42,961 nucleotides of DNA from a virus. The stretch lies in the IMG/VR virus record IMGVR_UViG_3300032245_000325, positions 1-42,961 of that record. One strand, 5' to 3'. Shown one piece after another: positions 5,858-11,802 of the stretch (position 1 is the first letter of the stretch; every line of letters begins with the position of its first letter). A model generated the notes under the pieces. The model saw only the letters and a program-made list of their open reading frames with translations, was not told the origin of the DNA and did no database searches. A program made the translations under genes and the position numbers.

Positions 5858-6053
5858 GTTCCACATCTATACCGAAACAACCAAGTGGCCCGAGGGTGAA
5901 GGTGGTAACCATGTCTATGTATTCCTAGACAAACCAACAGGCCGTACAGCCAAAGCCATGGGATATGTTCCTCTAGGCAAAACCAAAGTGTTCCGATTTA
6001 AGGAACCACTGACACTTGACCTACGCGGTCGTACATTTGAAGCATTGCAATGA
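5850..6053 (+). CDS. Unknown small early protein with GTG start, 67 aa
   Basis: The frame opens with a GTG at 5850 inside the end of the previous gene (MPKFHIYTETTKW...). A basic, beta-rich composition is visible, with a Gly/Glu loop near residue 17. The stop TGA overlaps the ATG of the next gene. The double overlap supports translation by coupling. The family is not recognised. Confidence 0.75.
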   Translation: MPKFHIYTETTKWPEGEGGNHVYVFLDKPTGRTAKAMGYVPLGKTKVFRFKEPLTLDLRGRTFEALQ

Positions 6054-6235
6054 TACACATCCATCCTGACCTAAACGAATTCGAAGTCCTGGTTGTAGCC
6101 GATCACCTCAAGTCCAAGGGCATAGAGTCCTACACTCTAAGCAAGGGCAATGGTTGCATCTGGGCCTACTACGGTGTAATAAATGAGTATTACATTTTTG
6201 AGGCGGGTCATTTGGTTGACATCCAGATAGATTGA
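6050..6235 (+). CDS. Unknown small early protein, 61 aa
   Basis: The ATG overlaps the preceding TGA (ATGA). The sequence MIHIHPDLNEFEVLVVADHL suggests an alpha/beta fold. Its last codons carry the TTGACA -35 box of promoter cassette 12 (6216-6221), so coding and promoter functions share the same bases. Function unknown. Confidence 0.75.
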   Translation: MIHIHPDLNEFEVLVVADHLKSKGIESYTLSKGNGCIWAYYGVINEYYIFEAGHLVDIQID

Positions 6236-6244
6236 CACTATAAT
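6216..6244 (+). promoter_or_regulatory. Early promoter cassette 12, inside the upstream gene
   Basis: TTGACA (6216-6221), 17-base spacer, TATAAT (6239-6244). The -35 and most of the spacer are coding for the gene at 6050. The GGTAA element is absent here. Confidence 0.9.
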
Positions 6245-6274
6245 ACACACATCAACAGCAAAAAAGGAGTTGAT

Positions 6275-6586
6275 ATGAAAAAGGTTTTAATTGCAGGTTT
6301 GATCGCAATGAGTGCAGTGGGTTCTGCCCAAGCATGGGGCGAGCGTGAACAAGGCGCATTGGCAGGCATGGTTGGCCTGTGGGCATATCAACGCCTTAGC
6401 CAACCCAATGTGGTTGTGCAAAGCCAGCCACAAGTGATCTATCAACAGACGCAGACCTTGCCCGCTCCTGTTTACCAAACAGAGATTCGCACCCTGCCAC
6501 AGTATAGCCCTACCTATCCTGGCCCTAACGGTTGCTTCCCAGTCTACACCCAGCAGGGTCAATTTGCAGGCCAAATATGCCGTTAA
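6275..6586 (+). CDS. Exported protein with Gln/Pro-rich tail, 103 aa
   Basis: The ATG follows AAAAAGGAGTTGAT. Residues 1-20 form a clear Sec signal peptide: KK, then a hydrophobic core, then AQA as cleavage site before WGEREQG. The mature part has a short hydrophobic Gly-rich stretch and then a Gln, Pro and Tyr-rich region with two Cys near the end (CFPVY...ICR) that could form a disulfide in the periplasm. A role at the envelope, such as superinfection exclusion, is inferred from export only. Confidence 0.85.
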   Translation: MKKVLIAGLIAMSAVGSAQAWGEREQGALAGMVGLWAYQRLSQPNVVVQSQPQVIYQQTQTLPAPVYQTEIRTLPQYSPTYPGPNGCFPVYTQQGQFAGQICR

Positions 6587-6597
6587 AAGGAAACACA

Positions 6598-6810
6598 ATG
6601 AAACACCTAATCCTAATCCTAGCCCTTGCGGCTACCCAGGCATTCGCAGGCCCCTTCGATGAGAAGATTGCCCAAGTCGAAGCAGAGATTGCCCAACGAG
6701 AAGTAGCAATCAAGCAGATGCAGGCCGAGGGCAAACCAACCGGACGCTTTGAGTTTGTGGTGTGGCGTTTACGCAACGAACTACAGAAACTGAAAGATCT
6801 CAACGGTTGA
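6598..6810 (+). CDS. Exported small coiled-coil protein, 70 aa
   Basis: I chose the ATG at 6598, preceded by AAAAGGAAACACA, instead of a longer frame that lacks a ribosome binding site. Residues 1-17 are a signal peptide ending AFA before GPFDEK. The mature part is about 53 residues of heptad-like helix (EKIAQVEAEIAQREVAIKQM). It is 11 bases behind another exported protein, so the two probably act together in the periplasm. Its TGA lies within the next -35 box. Confidence 0.85.
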   Translation: MKHLILILALAATQAFAGPFDEKIAQVEAEIAQREVAIKQMQAEGKPTGRFEFVVWRLRNELQKLKDLNG

Positions 6811-6835
6811 CACATTGGTAAATCTGCGTTATAAT
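6807..6835 (+). promoter_or_regulatory. Early promoter cassette 13, -35 contains a stop codon
   Basis: TTGACA (6807-6812), 17-base spacer CATTGGTAAATCTGCGT, TATAAT (6830-6835). ATT and AAT flank GGTA in the spacer. Confidence 0.9.
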
Positions 6836-6863
6836 ACACGCATACACTAACAAGGAGCAGACA

Positions 6864-7250
6864 ATGGAAGCATTTAAGACCTGGGAAGAGATGAGCACTC
6901 TGGAACAGTATGCCTGCCAGTTCTGGGACATGTATAAGGATGCCTACGGCTTCCGCCCACGTCATGTTGACACCGCCGCTTGGACCCTAGCAGACTTCGA
7001 GCGTGAGTTTGAACAATTGGGTGCAGTGATCGAGCAGGAAGAGATCATGCGTAAAGAAGCAGAAGCCAAGTCCATGCACGAGTTTGAAATGCGTATGCTG
7101 AACCTTATGCGTTCTGGTGCTAAGGATCGTGAGATGGCCATGCGTTGGGTTCACGAGGCAGAAGGAAGCAACGGTGATGAGGACTACCTCTGCTATCTAA
7201 TTGGCCTGCCCTACGGTTATTTCCGTAAGGTTGACGGGTTTCCAGTTTGA
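6864..7250 (+). CDS. Conserved phage protein with YGFRPRHVD motif, 128 aa
   Basis: The ATG follows ACAAGGAGCAGACA and cassette 13. The pattern WDMYKDAYGFRPRHVDTAAW, then a long acidic helix, then GAKDREMAMRWVHEAEG and a C-terminal LIGLPYGYF is a widespread phage hypothetical family. No enzyme motif is evident. The protein is acidic and mostly helical. Its last codons hold the -35 of the next promoter. Confidence 0.9.
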   Translation: MEAFKTWEEMSTLEQYACQFWDMYKDAYGFRPRHVDTAAWTLADFEREFEQLGAVIEQEEIMRKEAEAKSMHEFEMRMLNLMRSGAKDREMAMRWVHEAEGSNGDEDYLCYLIGLPYGYFRKVDGFPV

Positions 7251-7259
7251 CAGTATAAT
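7231..7259 (+). promoter_or_regulatory. Early promoter cassette 14, inside the upstream gene
   Basis: TTGACG (7231-7236), 17-base spacer, TATAAT (7254-7259). A second TTGACA at 7247 is too close to the -10 to serve as -35. Confidence 0.85.
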
Positions 7260-7286
7260 ACACACATACACACTAAGGAGCACACA

Positions 7287-7478
7287 ATGGGAAAAAATTC
7301 AGCAATGTTTCTAATCATATCAGGCTTGATCATCACAATGGGCGGCCTGGGCGGCATTGAAACCAGCATCAATGATGAGCAGATGTTATCCAGTGGCATA
7401 TTTGCCATCCTAGGACTTTTAACCATGTATGCGGGCACCTTGGGTCTCCGCAATGCAGACTTTTACGATAGAGGCTAA
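7287..7478 (+). CDS. Small two-span membrane protein, 63 aa
   Basis: The ATG follows CTAAGGAGCACACA. Two hydrophobic segments are visible, at about residues 7-24 and 36-54, joined by a polar loop (ETSINDEQM), with a charged C-terminus. This resembles small inner-membrane proteins found in other phages, of unknown role. It is followed one base later by the ATG of the next gene. It lacks the features needed to call it a holin with confidence. Confidence 0.85.
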   Translation: MGKNSAMFLIISGLIITMGGLGGIETSINDEQMLSSGIFAILGLLTMYAGTLGLRNADFYDRG

Positions 7479-7479
7479 T

Positions 7480-7710
7480 ATGAGTAATACCTTTCAACCG
7501 GGCGTTCAAATCAGTTTGAACAAGATCAACGGCATGGAGATTTCTACTGTCTTGTTGCCCATGTTTAGCAATGGACCTAAGGTTTGGGAAACCTGTATTT
7601 TCTACGCCAAAGGTAACAGCAACGTGGTGGGTCGTTACACTACAGAAATTGATGCCATCAACGGTCACAATCGTTTGATGCAACACGAGTTGATGCAGGA
7701 AACTGTTTAA
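7480..7710 (+). CDS. Small conserved phage protein, 76 aa
   Basis: The ATG at 7480 directly follows the previous stop, with GAGG a few bases upstream; longer in-frame starts lie inside the membrane-protein gene. The sequence ISTVLLPMF..., then WETCIFY, then RYTTEIDAINGHNRLM follows a pattern I associate with phage hypothetical proteins. A beta-hairpin region is followed by a C-terminal helix. Function unknown. Confidence 0.8.
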   Translation: MSNTFQPGVQISLNKINGMEISTVLLPMFSNGPKVWETCIFYAKGNSNVVGRYTTEIDAINGHNRLMQHELMQETV

Positions 7711-7720
7711 AGGAACTGTG

Positions 7721-7975
7721 ATGATTGAGTTTACACTAGAAGGGCTCAATGCCCGTCAACAAGTCCTAGCCGACATCATGTGGGCATTGGAAGAATATGA
7801 TGATGTTGAGCGGTTCATTAACACCTTGCCCGACCGCGAAGCCTGCGAGTGCCACACCATTATCGAAATGATGAAGATGGCTCTTGTGGAGCAGGTTGCA
7901 CCTGAGATTCGTGAGCAAGAATCCCTAGCAGAAGCCCAACAGGTGTTGCGGAAATACAACACCAAAAAAGGTTGA
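7721..7975 (+). CDS. Acidic helical phage protein, 84 aa
   Basis: The ATG at 7721 follows AAAGGAACTGTG; a GTG at 7718 is less likely. MIEFTLEGLNARQQVLADIMW is followed by acidic helices and a CECHTIIEMM segment with two Cys and one His. Probably all helical and soluble. Function unknown. It is the last gene of the cassette 14 unit, and its TGA is inside the -35 of cassette 15. Confidence 0.85.
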   Translation: MIEFTLEGLNARQQVLADIMWALEEYDDVERFINTLPDREACECHTIIEMMKMALVEQVAPEIREQESLAEAQQVLRKYNTKKG

Positions 7976-8000
7976 CAGGTTGGTAAAACCTTGCTATAAT
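7972..8000 (+). promoter_or_regulatory. Early promoter cassette 15, -35 contains a stop codon
   Basis: TTGACA (7972-7977), 17-base spacer GGTTGGTAAAACCTTGC, TATAAT (7995-8000). AGGTT (7977-7981) and AACCT (7987-7991) flank GGTAA, the longest stem of this class. Confidence 0.9.
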
Positions 8001-8028
8001 ACACACATACACTAACAAGGAGCACACT

Positions 8029-8268
8029 ATGAAACTCAACGAAATTCAACTGTACAAGACTATTGGCACCATTCAGCGTTCACGTGACGAGGATGGCAAG
8101 ACACTCTACTTCTACACTCACAATTTCTTTGGTGTTGAACACGATTCAGACACTATCAAAGACGCCAAAGAGATGCTGGACTGGTATGAAGAAGACGCCC
8201 AAAAGATCCGTCAAGCCCTCCGTGTACTCCAGGGCAAAGGCTACAAAGTATTCAAAGAAATGGCTTGA
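8029..8268 (+). CDS. Unknown small early protein, 79 aa
   Basis: The ATG follows ACAAGGAGCACACT and cassette 15. A beta-rich N-terminal half (IQLYKTIGTIQRSRDEDGKTLYFY) is followed by a charged helix (AKEMLDWYEEDAQKIRQAL). It is single and independent, with its own promoter, and its TGA lies in the next -35 box. The family is not recognised. Confidence 0.8.
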   Translation: MKLNEIQLYKTIGTIQRSRDEDGKTLYFYTHNFFGVEHDSDTIKDAKEMLDWYEEDAQKIRQALRVLQGKGYKVFKEMA

Positions 8269-8293
8269 CAGCCTGGTAAAAAGACAGTATAAT
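8265..8293 (+). promoter_or_regulatory. Early promoter cassette 16, -35 contains a stop codon
   Basis: TTGACA (8265-8270), 17-base spacer GCCTGGTAAAAAGACAG, TATAAT (8288-8293). Confidence 0.9.
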
Positions 8294-8325
8294 ACACACT
8301 TCAACAACGCACTTAGGAGCAGACT

Positions 8326-8646
8326 ATGATTACAGCAGAGCAGATCCGAGCAGGCAAGGCCCTTGCAGAAACAGCAGGACGTGAGATGTACGCCCAAATT
8401 GGTGAGCGTGATGCTTGCGGTTTTGGTTGGGTTGACGTGTTTGTCGATCGCACCAACTCCAAGCAGGCACAGGAGTTGATCAAGGCAGGCTTCCGCAAGG
8501 ACTACAAACCCAAATGCCTGAGCATGTGGGATCCGGCAGGCATTCCTACACAGAGCATTTCAGTCAAAGAAGCAGGCGCACATGCTTACGCAGAATTCCT
8601 ACGCCAATTGGGTCTTAAAGCCTACGCTGGCAGTAGAATGGACTAA
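8326..8646 (+). CDS. Conserved phage protein with ACGFGWV motif, 106 aa
   Basis: The ATG follows CTTAGGAGCAGACT. The layout MITAEQIRAGKALAETA, DACGFGWVDVFVDRT, MWDPAGIPTQSISVKEAGAHAYAEFLR and a final SRMD matches a family I have often seen in phages of several kinds, always without function. The conserved Cys-Gly-Phe-Gly-Trp and the C-terminal helix are its hallmarks. It forms a single-gene unit under cassette 16. Confidence 0.9.
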   Translation: MITAEQIRAGKALAETAGREMYAQIGERDACGFGWVDVFVDRTNSKQAQELIKAGFRKDYKPKCLSMWDPAGIPTQSISVKEAGAHAYAEFLRQLGLKAYAGSRMD

Positions 8647-8652
8647 CTATGA

Positions 8653-8681
8653 TTGACAGGGGACCAGTTCCCCTGTATAAT
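8653..8681 (+). promoter_or_regulatory. Early promoter cassette 17, spacer hairpin
   Basis: TTGACA (8653-8658), 17-base spacer, TATAAT (8676-8681). CAGGGG (8657-8662) and CCCCTG (8670-8675) form a perfect stem around ACCAGTT, so the whole spacer is a hairpin. Confidence 0.9.
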
Positions 8682-8715
8682 ACACTACTTCAACAACACA
8701 CTAAAGGAAACACCA

Positions 8716-9588
8716 ATGGCTACCAAAGCATCCCGTAAACCTTCCGCTGTTACCAGCACCGTAATTGAGTTTGATACAGATGCTATCAAGCGCAAAGAAG
8801 CCGCTATAGCCAAAGAAAGCGATGAGAACATTCTCACTCGCTTGACTGAGCGATTTGATATTCTTACTGAGATGACTAAAGCGGTCAAGCGTGGTGACAT
8901 TCGTGCTATGATTGTATCGGGTCCTCCAGGAGTTGGTAAAAGCCACAATGTAGAAGCAGTATTGCAAAAGGACGGCCTGTTTGACACACTGGGCGAACGC
9001 AAGCCTCGCTTCGAAGTGGTCAAGGGTGCCATGTCCAGCATTGGACTCTACTCAAAACTCTACGAGTTCTCAGACTCAAAGAACGTACTAGTATTCGATG
9101 ACTGTGACGACATTCTGCAGGAAGAACTCAGCCTCAACATTCTCAAGGGTGCATTGGACTCAAGCCAACGTCGTTTCATCAGTTGGAATACAGACAGTCG
9201 CATCCTACGCTCAGAAGGCATTCCAGATCGCTTTGAGTTCAAAGGCTCAGCAATCTTTATTACCAACATCAAGTTTGAGCATGTACGCTCTAAGAAACTG
9301 CGTAGCCACTTGGATGCCTTGGAAAGCCGTTGCCACTACATGGATTTGGAAATGGACACCAACAGAGAGAAACTGCTTTGGATCCGCCAGATCACCAATG
9401 CAGGCATGTTGGATCACTTTGAGTTTGAGCCTGTAGTACGAGAAGAACTGTTGAACTTCATTATGGACAATCAGGATCGACTCCGTGAACTGAGTCTGCG
9501 TATGGTCTTGAAAGTAGCCCAATTGCGTAAGGCCATGCCTTTGCAGTGGCAAGCCTATGCACGTCAGACCTGTATGAAGCGCGGCTAA
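8716..9588 (+). CDS. AAA+ ATPase, 290 aa
   Basis: The ATG at 8716 follows AAAGGAAACACCA and promoter cassette 17; earlier TTG starts lie in the promoter. The Walker A is GPPGVGKS (residues 69-76), the Walker B VLVFDDCD (124-131), and a sensor-like ITNIKF follows at about residue 180. It resembles phage AAA+ proteins without assigned role in T4-like genomes. It may remodel a DNA or protein complex during early infection. It is the largest gene of the early arm and its stop overlaps the next ATG by one base. Confidence 0.9.
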   Translation: MATKASRKPSAVTSTVIEFDTDAIKRKEAAIAKESDENILTRLTERFDILTEMTKAVKRGDIRAMIVSGPPGVGKSHNVEAVLQKDGLFDTLGERKPRFEVVKGAMSSIGLYSKLYEFSDSKNVLVFDDCDDILQEELSLNILKGALDSSQRRFISWNTDSRILRSEGIPDRFEFKGSAIFITNIKFEHVRSKKLRSHLDALESRCHYMDLEMDTNREKLLWIRQITNAGMLDHFEFEPVVREELLNFIMDNQDRLRELSLRMVLKVAQLRKAMPLQWQAYARQTCMKRG

Positions 9589-9809
9589 TGCTACGCCGCT
9601 TGTTCCTATACTCCACCCTAGGGTTTGTGCTAGATGCCCTAGGGTGCCATGTCCAGGACCTAGGGTTCTGGCTTGTGGTAGCACTATTCTGGGCCGCAGA
9701 GCATAACACACGAGCAGAAGTCGTAGACCAATTGGACGCTGAACTAGAAGAGATGCGTAGGATTGCAGGACTAATAGAACAACGTAAGAAAGAACAACAC
9801 AATGACTGA
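9588..9809 (+). CDS. Membrane-anchored coiled-coil protein, 73 aa
   Basis: The ATG overlaps the AAA+ stop codon. The N-terminal half (residues about 4-35) is hydrophobic, with LG pairs every seven residues (TLGFVLDALGCHVQDLGFW). The C-terminal half is a charged helix (VDQLDAELEEMRRIAGLIEQ). One membrane anchor plus a cytoplasmic or periplasmic coiled coil is likely. The seven-residue period is mirrored in DNA as three CCTAGGGT words 21 bases apart. A spanin or holin role is conceivable but unsupported. It overlaps the next gene by eight bases. Confidence 0.75.
   Translation: MLRRLFLYSTLGFVLDALGCHVQDLGFWLVVALFWAAEHNTRAEVVDQLDAELEEMRRIAGLIEQRKKEQHND
9617..9666. repeat. Three CCTAGGGT words at exact 21-base intervals
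   Basis: CCTAGGGT occurs at 9617-9624, 9638-9645 and 9659-9666. The first is part of the palindrome ACCCTAGGGT (9615-9624). The spacing equals two helical turns and also seven codons, so it may reflect either a protein-binding array or a heptad in the encoded helix. Confidence 0.6.
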
Positions 9810-10044
9810 TCACAATGAATACCTAGTTGATGGATGTACCTACTTGGGTAACACGCTCAAGCCCTGCGGCTGTGCAGTAGTCAAGGGTAGATCCTACTGT
9901 GAAGAACACTTGTGGATGGTCTACAAGCAGGGTAGCAACCTTACTACCCGCAAGAAAGACATACGTGTGGCCGCTGATGTGCGCCTATGGGAAAGCCTGT
10001 TTAACGAGGCAGTAGAAGAACTGATAGAAGAAGGTTTCTTGTAA
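9802..10044 (+). CDS. Conserved phage protein with CGC...YCEEHLW zinc-knuckle-like motif, 80 aa
   Basis: The ATG overlaps the previous gene by eight bases. Residues about 12-37 hold C, CGC and C-x2-H residues (TLKPCGCAVVKGRSYCEEHL) that could bind zinc. The C-terminal part is a helix ending EELIEEGFL. This family recurs in T4-like and other phages with no known function. It is the last gene of the early arm, directly before a strong terminator. Confidence 0.9.
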   Translation: MTDHNEYLVDGCTYLGNTLKPCGCAVVKGRSYCEEHLWMVYKQGSNLTTRKKDIRVAADVRLWESLFNEAVEELIEEGFL

Positions 10045-10054
10045 GGCGGTTGAC

Positions 10055-10094
10055 AGCACCTGGTGGCACCGTGGGGGTGGCCAGGTGCTTTTTT
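10055..10094 (+). terminator. Strong intrinsic terminator closing the early arm
   Basis: AGCACCTGG (10055-10063) pairs with CCAGGTGCT (10081-10089), with further pairing inside, and six T residues follow. Confidence 0.9.
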
Positions 10095-10270
10095 AAAATG
10101 TAATGCTAAAGTGCTACACAAGCATGCCGTAAAATTCATGGTGTTAGAGTAAAACCTGGTCTGGAAAGATCTTGAAAACACACAAAATTTGCGCGGCAAT
10201 TTTTTGCCCACTATATAGACCGGGCTCCAAACGGCTCTATTAAATATCTCACTATATAAGGATTCACACC
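10095..10270. other. Non-coding stretch without an assignable gene
   Basis: No convincing reading frame lies here. Late-promoter-like words are present: ATTAAATA at 10239-10246 and ACTATATAAG at 10251-10260, the latter close to an earlier CTATATAG (10211-10218). These could drive the tiny frame at 10271. Confidence 0.4.
10239..10246 (+). promoter_or_regulatory. Possible T4-late-type promoter core
   Basis: ATTAAATA resembles the T4 late consensus TATAAATA. A leader of 24 bases with AAGGAT leads to the GTG at 10271. Confidence 0.35.
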
Positions 10271-10336
10271 GTGTTTGACGATCTACTACTAGAATACTAC
10301 TGCCCCATGTCGTTACCAGAAACTGCTTGGGCTTGA
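10271..10336 (+). CDS. Possible leader peptide, 21 aa
   Basis: A GTG at 10271 is preceded by AAGGATTCACACC and a late-promoter-like core, giving an acidic peptide MFDDLLLEYYCPMSLPETAW plus one residue. It is followed by a bidirectional terminator. The ribosome binding site is the only strong argument, so this may be chance. No homology is claimed. Confidence 0.3.
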   Translation: MFDDLLLEYYCPMSLPETAWA

Positions 10337-10362
10337 TCACATAGACTAATCCTCACCCGTAA

Positions 10363-10393
10363 AAAATCCCAGAGTCATTAATTCTGGGATTTT
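10363..10393. terminator. Bidirectional terminator
   Basis: AAAATCCCAGA (10363-10373) pairs with TCTGGGATTTT (10383-10393), flanked by A and T runs on both sides. It sits between the rightward early arm and the leftward gene at 10684. Confidence 0.85.
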
Positions 10394-10426
10394 AAAATTT
10401 TTTTGCAGTATTTTTTTGGCTGTATA

Positions 10427-10684
10427 TTAGACCGGTTGGGCAGACTGATCTTTACGTAGTCCGCATATGCTGGCCCAAGGCCATGAGTTTATGCACACAC
10501 CCGAATCATTGTCCCAAAGACCATAACCAAACTCATGTCCTGCTACGGGTGTTGCTGAACCATCTGTAGGCAAGGGTGCTGGTTGTGCCCATAGTGTAGT
10601 GTAGGCTTGATCAATAGTTTCATAGTCTGCATCTGTATATGCTGTTAGATCTGCGTTAGTGTATATTCTTACTGTATAGGTCAT
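10427..10684 (-). CDS. Unknown late protein, 85 aa
   Basis: The ATG at 10684 is preceded on the minus strand by GGGAG and, 22 bases upstream, by a perfect TATAAATA late box (10707-10714). The protein is acidic, beginning MTYTVRIYTNADLTAY, with many Thr, Tyr and Ala and two Trp near the C-terminus. No signal peptide or membrane span. No family recognised. The late promoter suggests a virion or assembly protein. Confidence 0.7.
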   Translation of the reverse strand: MTYTVRIYTNADLTAYTDADYETIDQAYTTLWAQPAPLPTDGSATPVAGHEFGYGLWDNDSGVCINSWPWASICGLRKDQSAQPV

Positions 10685-10706
10685 AGTAGTTTGCTCCCTG
10701 ATACAG

Positions 10707-10714
10707 TATTTATA
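10707..10714 (-). promoter_or_regulatory. T4-type late promoter (TATAAATA)
   Basis: The minus strand reads exactly TATAAATA, the T4 gp55-dependent consensus, 22 bases before the ATG at 10684. Confidence 0.75.
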
Positions 10715-10724
10715 CTGCTCCTGT

Positions 10725-10731
10725 GTAAATA
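10725..10731 (+). promoter_or_regulatory. Late-type promoter core GTAAATA
   Basis: The core TAAATA (10726-10731) lies five bases before a GTG (10737) and eleven before an ATG (10743) of the downstream gene. Confidence 0.45.
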
Positions 10732-10736
10732 CTTCT

Positions 10737-10991
10737 GTGAGAATGTTAAATGATCATCCACTGACTCTACCCTATTCAGCGGTAGTGCCTTGGCCTTTGA
10801 TTCTACGTAACGGACAGCCAGATTGGATAGAAAGCGTTGTGCGTATAGAAGACTGGCTTGATCACTCAGTAGGACCACACTATGTAGCATGGGTTTGGAG
10901 CATGTGGACTCTGCATCAAAGTCATTTGTGTTCAGTGAGTTTTCTACGTGAGCGTGACACTACTCTATTTTTACTGCGTTGGAATGGTTAA
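10737..10991 (+). CDS. Unknown small protein ending in a DxxxFLLRW motif, 84 aa
   Basis: The start is a GTG at 10737 or an ATG at 10743; neither has a ribosome binding site, and the GTG lies where a late transcript would begin. The protein is rich in Trp and hydrophobic residues. Its end (SFLRERDTTLFLLRWNG) resembles the end of the next gene product (VVLYRTCDAVNFMLRYSH). Such F-x-L-R-W endings occur in small T4-like phage proteins. Function unknown. Confidence 0.6.
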   Translation: MRMLNDHPLTLPYSAVVPWPLILRNGQPDWIESVVRIEDWLDHSVGPHYVAWVWSMWTLHQSHLCSVSFLRERDTTLFLLRWNG

Positions 10992-10995
10992 TTAT

Positions 10996-11193
10996 ATGAT
11001 TACAGCCTATAGACAAATCACTGATGATTTTCATCATTTTACTCTCAAGCCCCTGGATTCCGAAGCCATTGCTTGGCTGGCACTACATTGTAGGGGCCAG
11101 TGTAGTATCATACCTAGACCACCACTCATGGCCTTTGTTGTCTTGTATAGAACCTGTGATGCTGTCAACTTCATGCTGAGATACAGTCATTGA
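10996..11193 (+). CDS. Unknown small protein, possible paralogue of its neighbour, 65 aa
   Basis: The ATG at 10996 lies four bases after the previous stop, so the two are co-transcribed. It starts MITAYRQITDDFHHFTL and has a central AIAWLALHCRG segment. Its C-terminal CDAVNFMLRYSH parallels the upstream protein's end, suggesting tandem duplication and divergence. A partial echo of its LKPLDSE codons is found downstream at about 11254-11272. Function unknown. Confidence 0.6.
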   Translation: MITAYRQITDDFHHFTLKPLDSEAIAWLALHCRGQCSIIPRPPLMAFVVLYRTCDAVNFMLRYSH

Positions 11194-11328
11194 TTCATTA
11201 AGTTAGTAGATTATATCTGTGTAAAAATTTTTACCGCTTGAGCACTTCGTGCTAGGGCCCTGGGTTCCGAAACTTGACCCTAAATTTTCATGAATGGATA
11301 AGTAAGCATATTACACACAGGAAGTGCC

Positions 11329-11802
11329 ATGCCCTTATACACGATCACCAGTTTACAAGACCCCTTGATCAATCTACTTGCCGATGACCCCGTCAGAGTA
11401 GAAATTCCTGCGGACTTTAGAATTGGCGTGGACTGTGAAGTTCTGGTTCTGCAGAATGAGGACACACTGGAACCTGAGGCTGTGGTCTGCGTGGCCTATA
11501 GGGATTCAACACCCGCTGACATTCTAGAATTGGCACGTGAACCCCTGGGTGACATCACCACAGCAGTATTCTATACCATATGGAGTTATCGTTCAGGTGC
11601 TGGCCGTCGCATGATACGCACGGCTGTCAACTATATCAAACGCACACGCCCCTCAGTTAGGGAGTTTGTTACGCTGAGTCCGCAGACTGACATGGCCAGA
11701 CGTTTTCATTTGAGCAACGGTGCCGCTGAGTGGCGTGTCAATGGAGATACTGTCAACTACCTATACTCAGATCATGTTGATAGTCATAAGACTTTGGAAT
11801 AG
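11329..11802 (+). CDS. GNAT-like N-acetyltransferase family protein, 157 aa
   Basis: The ATG follows ACAGGAAGTGCC. The sequence has DDPVRVEIPADFRIG near the N-terminus, a central strand EAVVCVAYRD, then YRSGAGRRMIRTAVNYIK, which resembles the acetyl-CoA-binding loop and helix of GNAT enzymes, and FVTLSPQTDMARRFHLSNGA towards the end. I recall this family from aquatic T4-like phages. The substrate is unknown. It runs head-on into the next gene, overlapping it by 36 bases. Confidence 0.75.
   Translation: MPLYTITSLQDPLINLLADDPVRVEIPADFRIGVDCEVLVLQNEDTLEPEAVVCVAYRDSTPADILELAREPLGDITTAVFYTIWSYRSGAGRRMIRTAVNYIKRTRPSVREFVTLSPQTDMARRFHLSNGAAEWRVNGDTVNYLYSDHVDSHKTLE

Noticed and set aside
7247-7259. 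TTGACA directly before a TATAAT at 7254
   Set aside because: The two boxes are only one base apart. The working -35 is TTGACG at 7231 with a 17-base spacer.
9247-9813. A 188-residue reading frame on the minus strand
   Set aside because: It lies opposite the AAA+ ATPase and the following membrane-protein gene, both with promoter, ribosome binding site or coupling. It has no start signals of its own.
1-10044. Repeated intergenic sequences as a CRISPR array
   Set aside because: The repeats are promoter cassettes separated by genes of variable length, not regular spacers.
11221-11253. Palindromes GTAAAAATTTTTAC and AGCACTTCGTGCT
   Set aside because: They are simple short hairpins without clear gene context, and the first is an A/T run. 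I could not tie them to termination or regulation.
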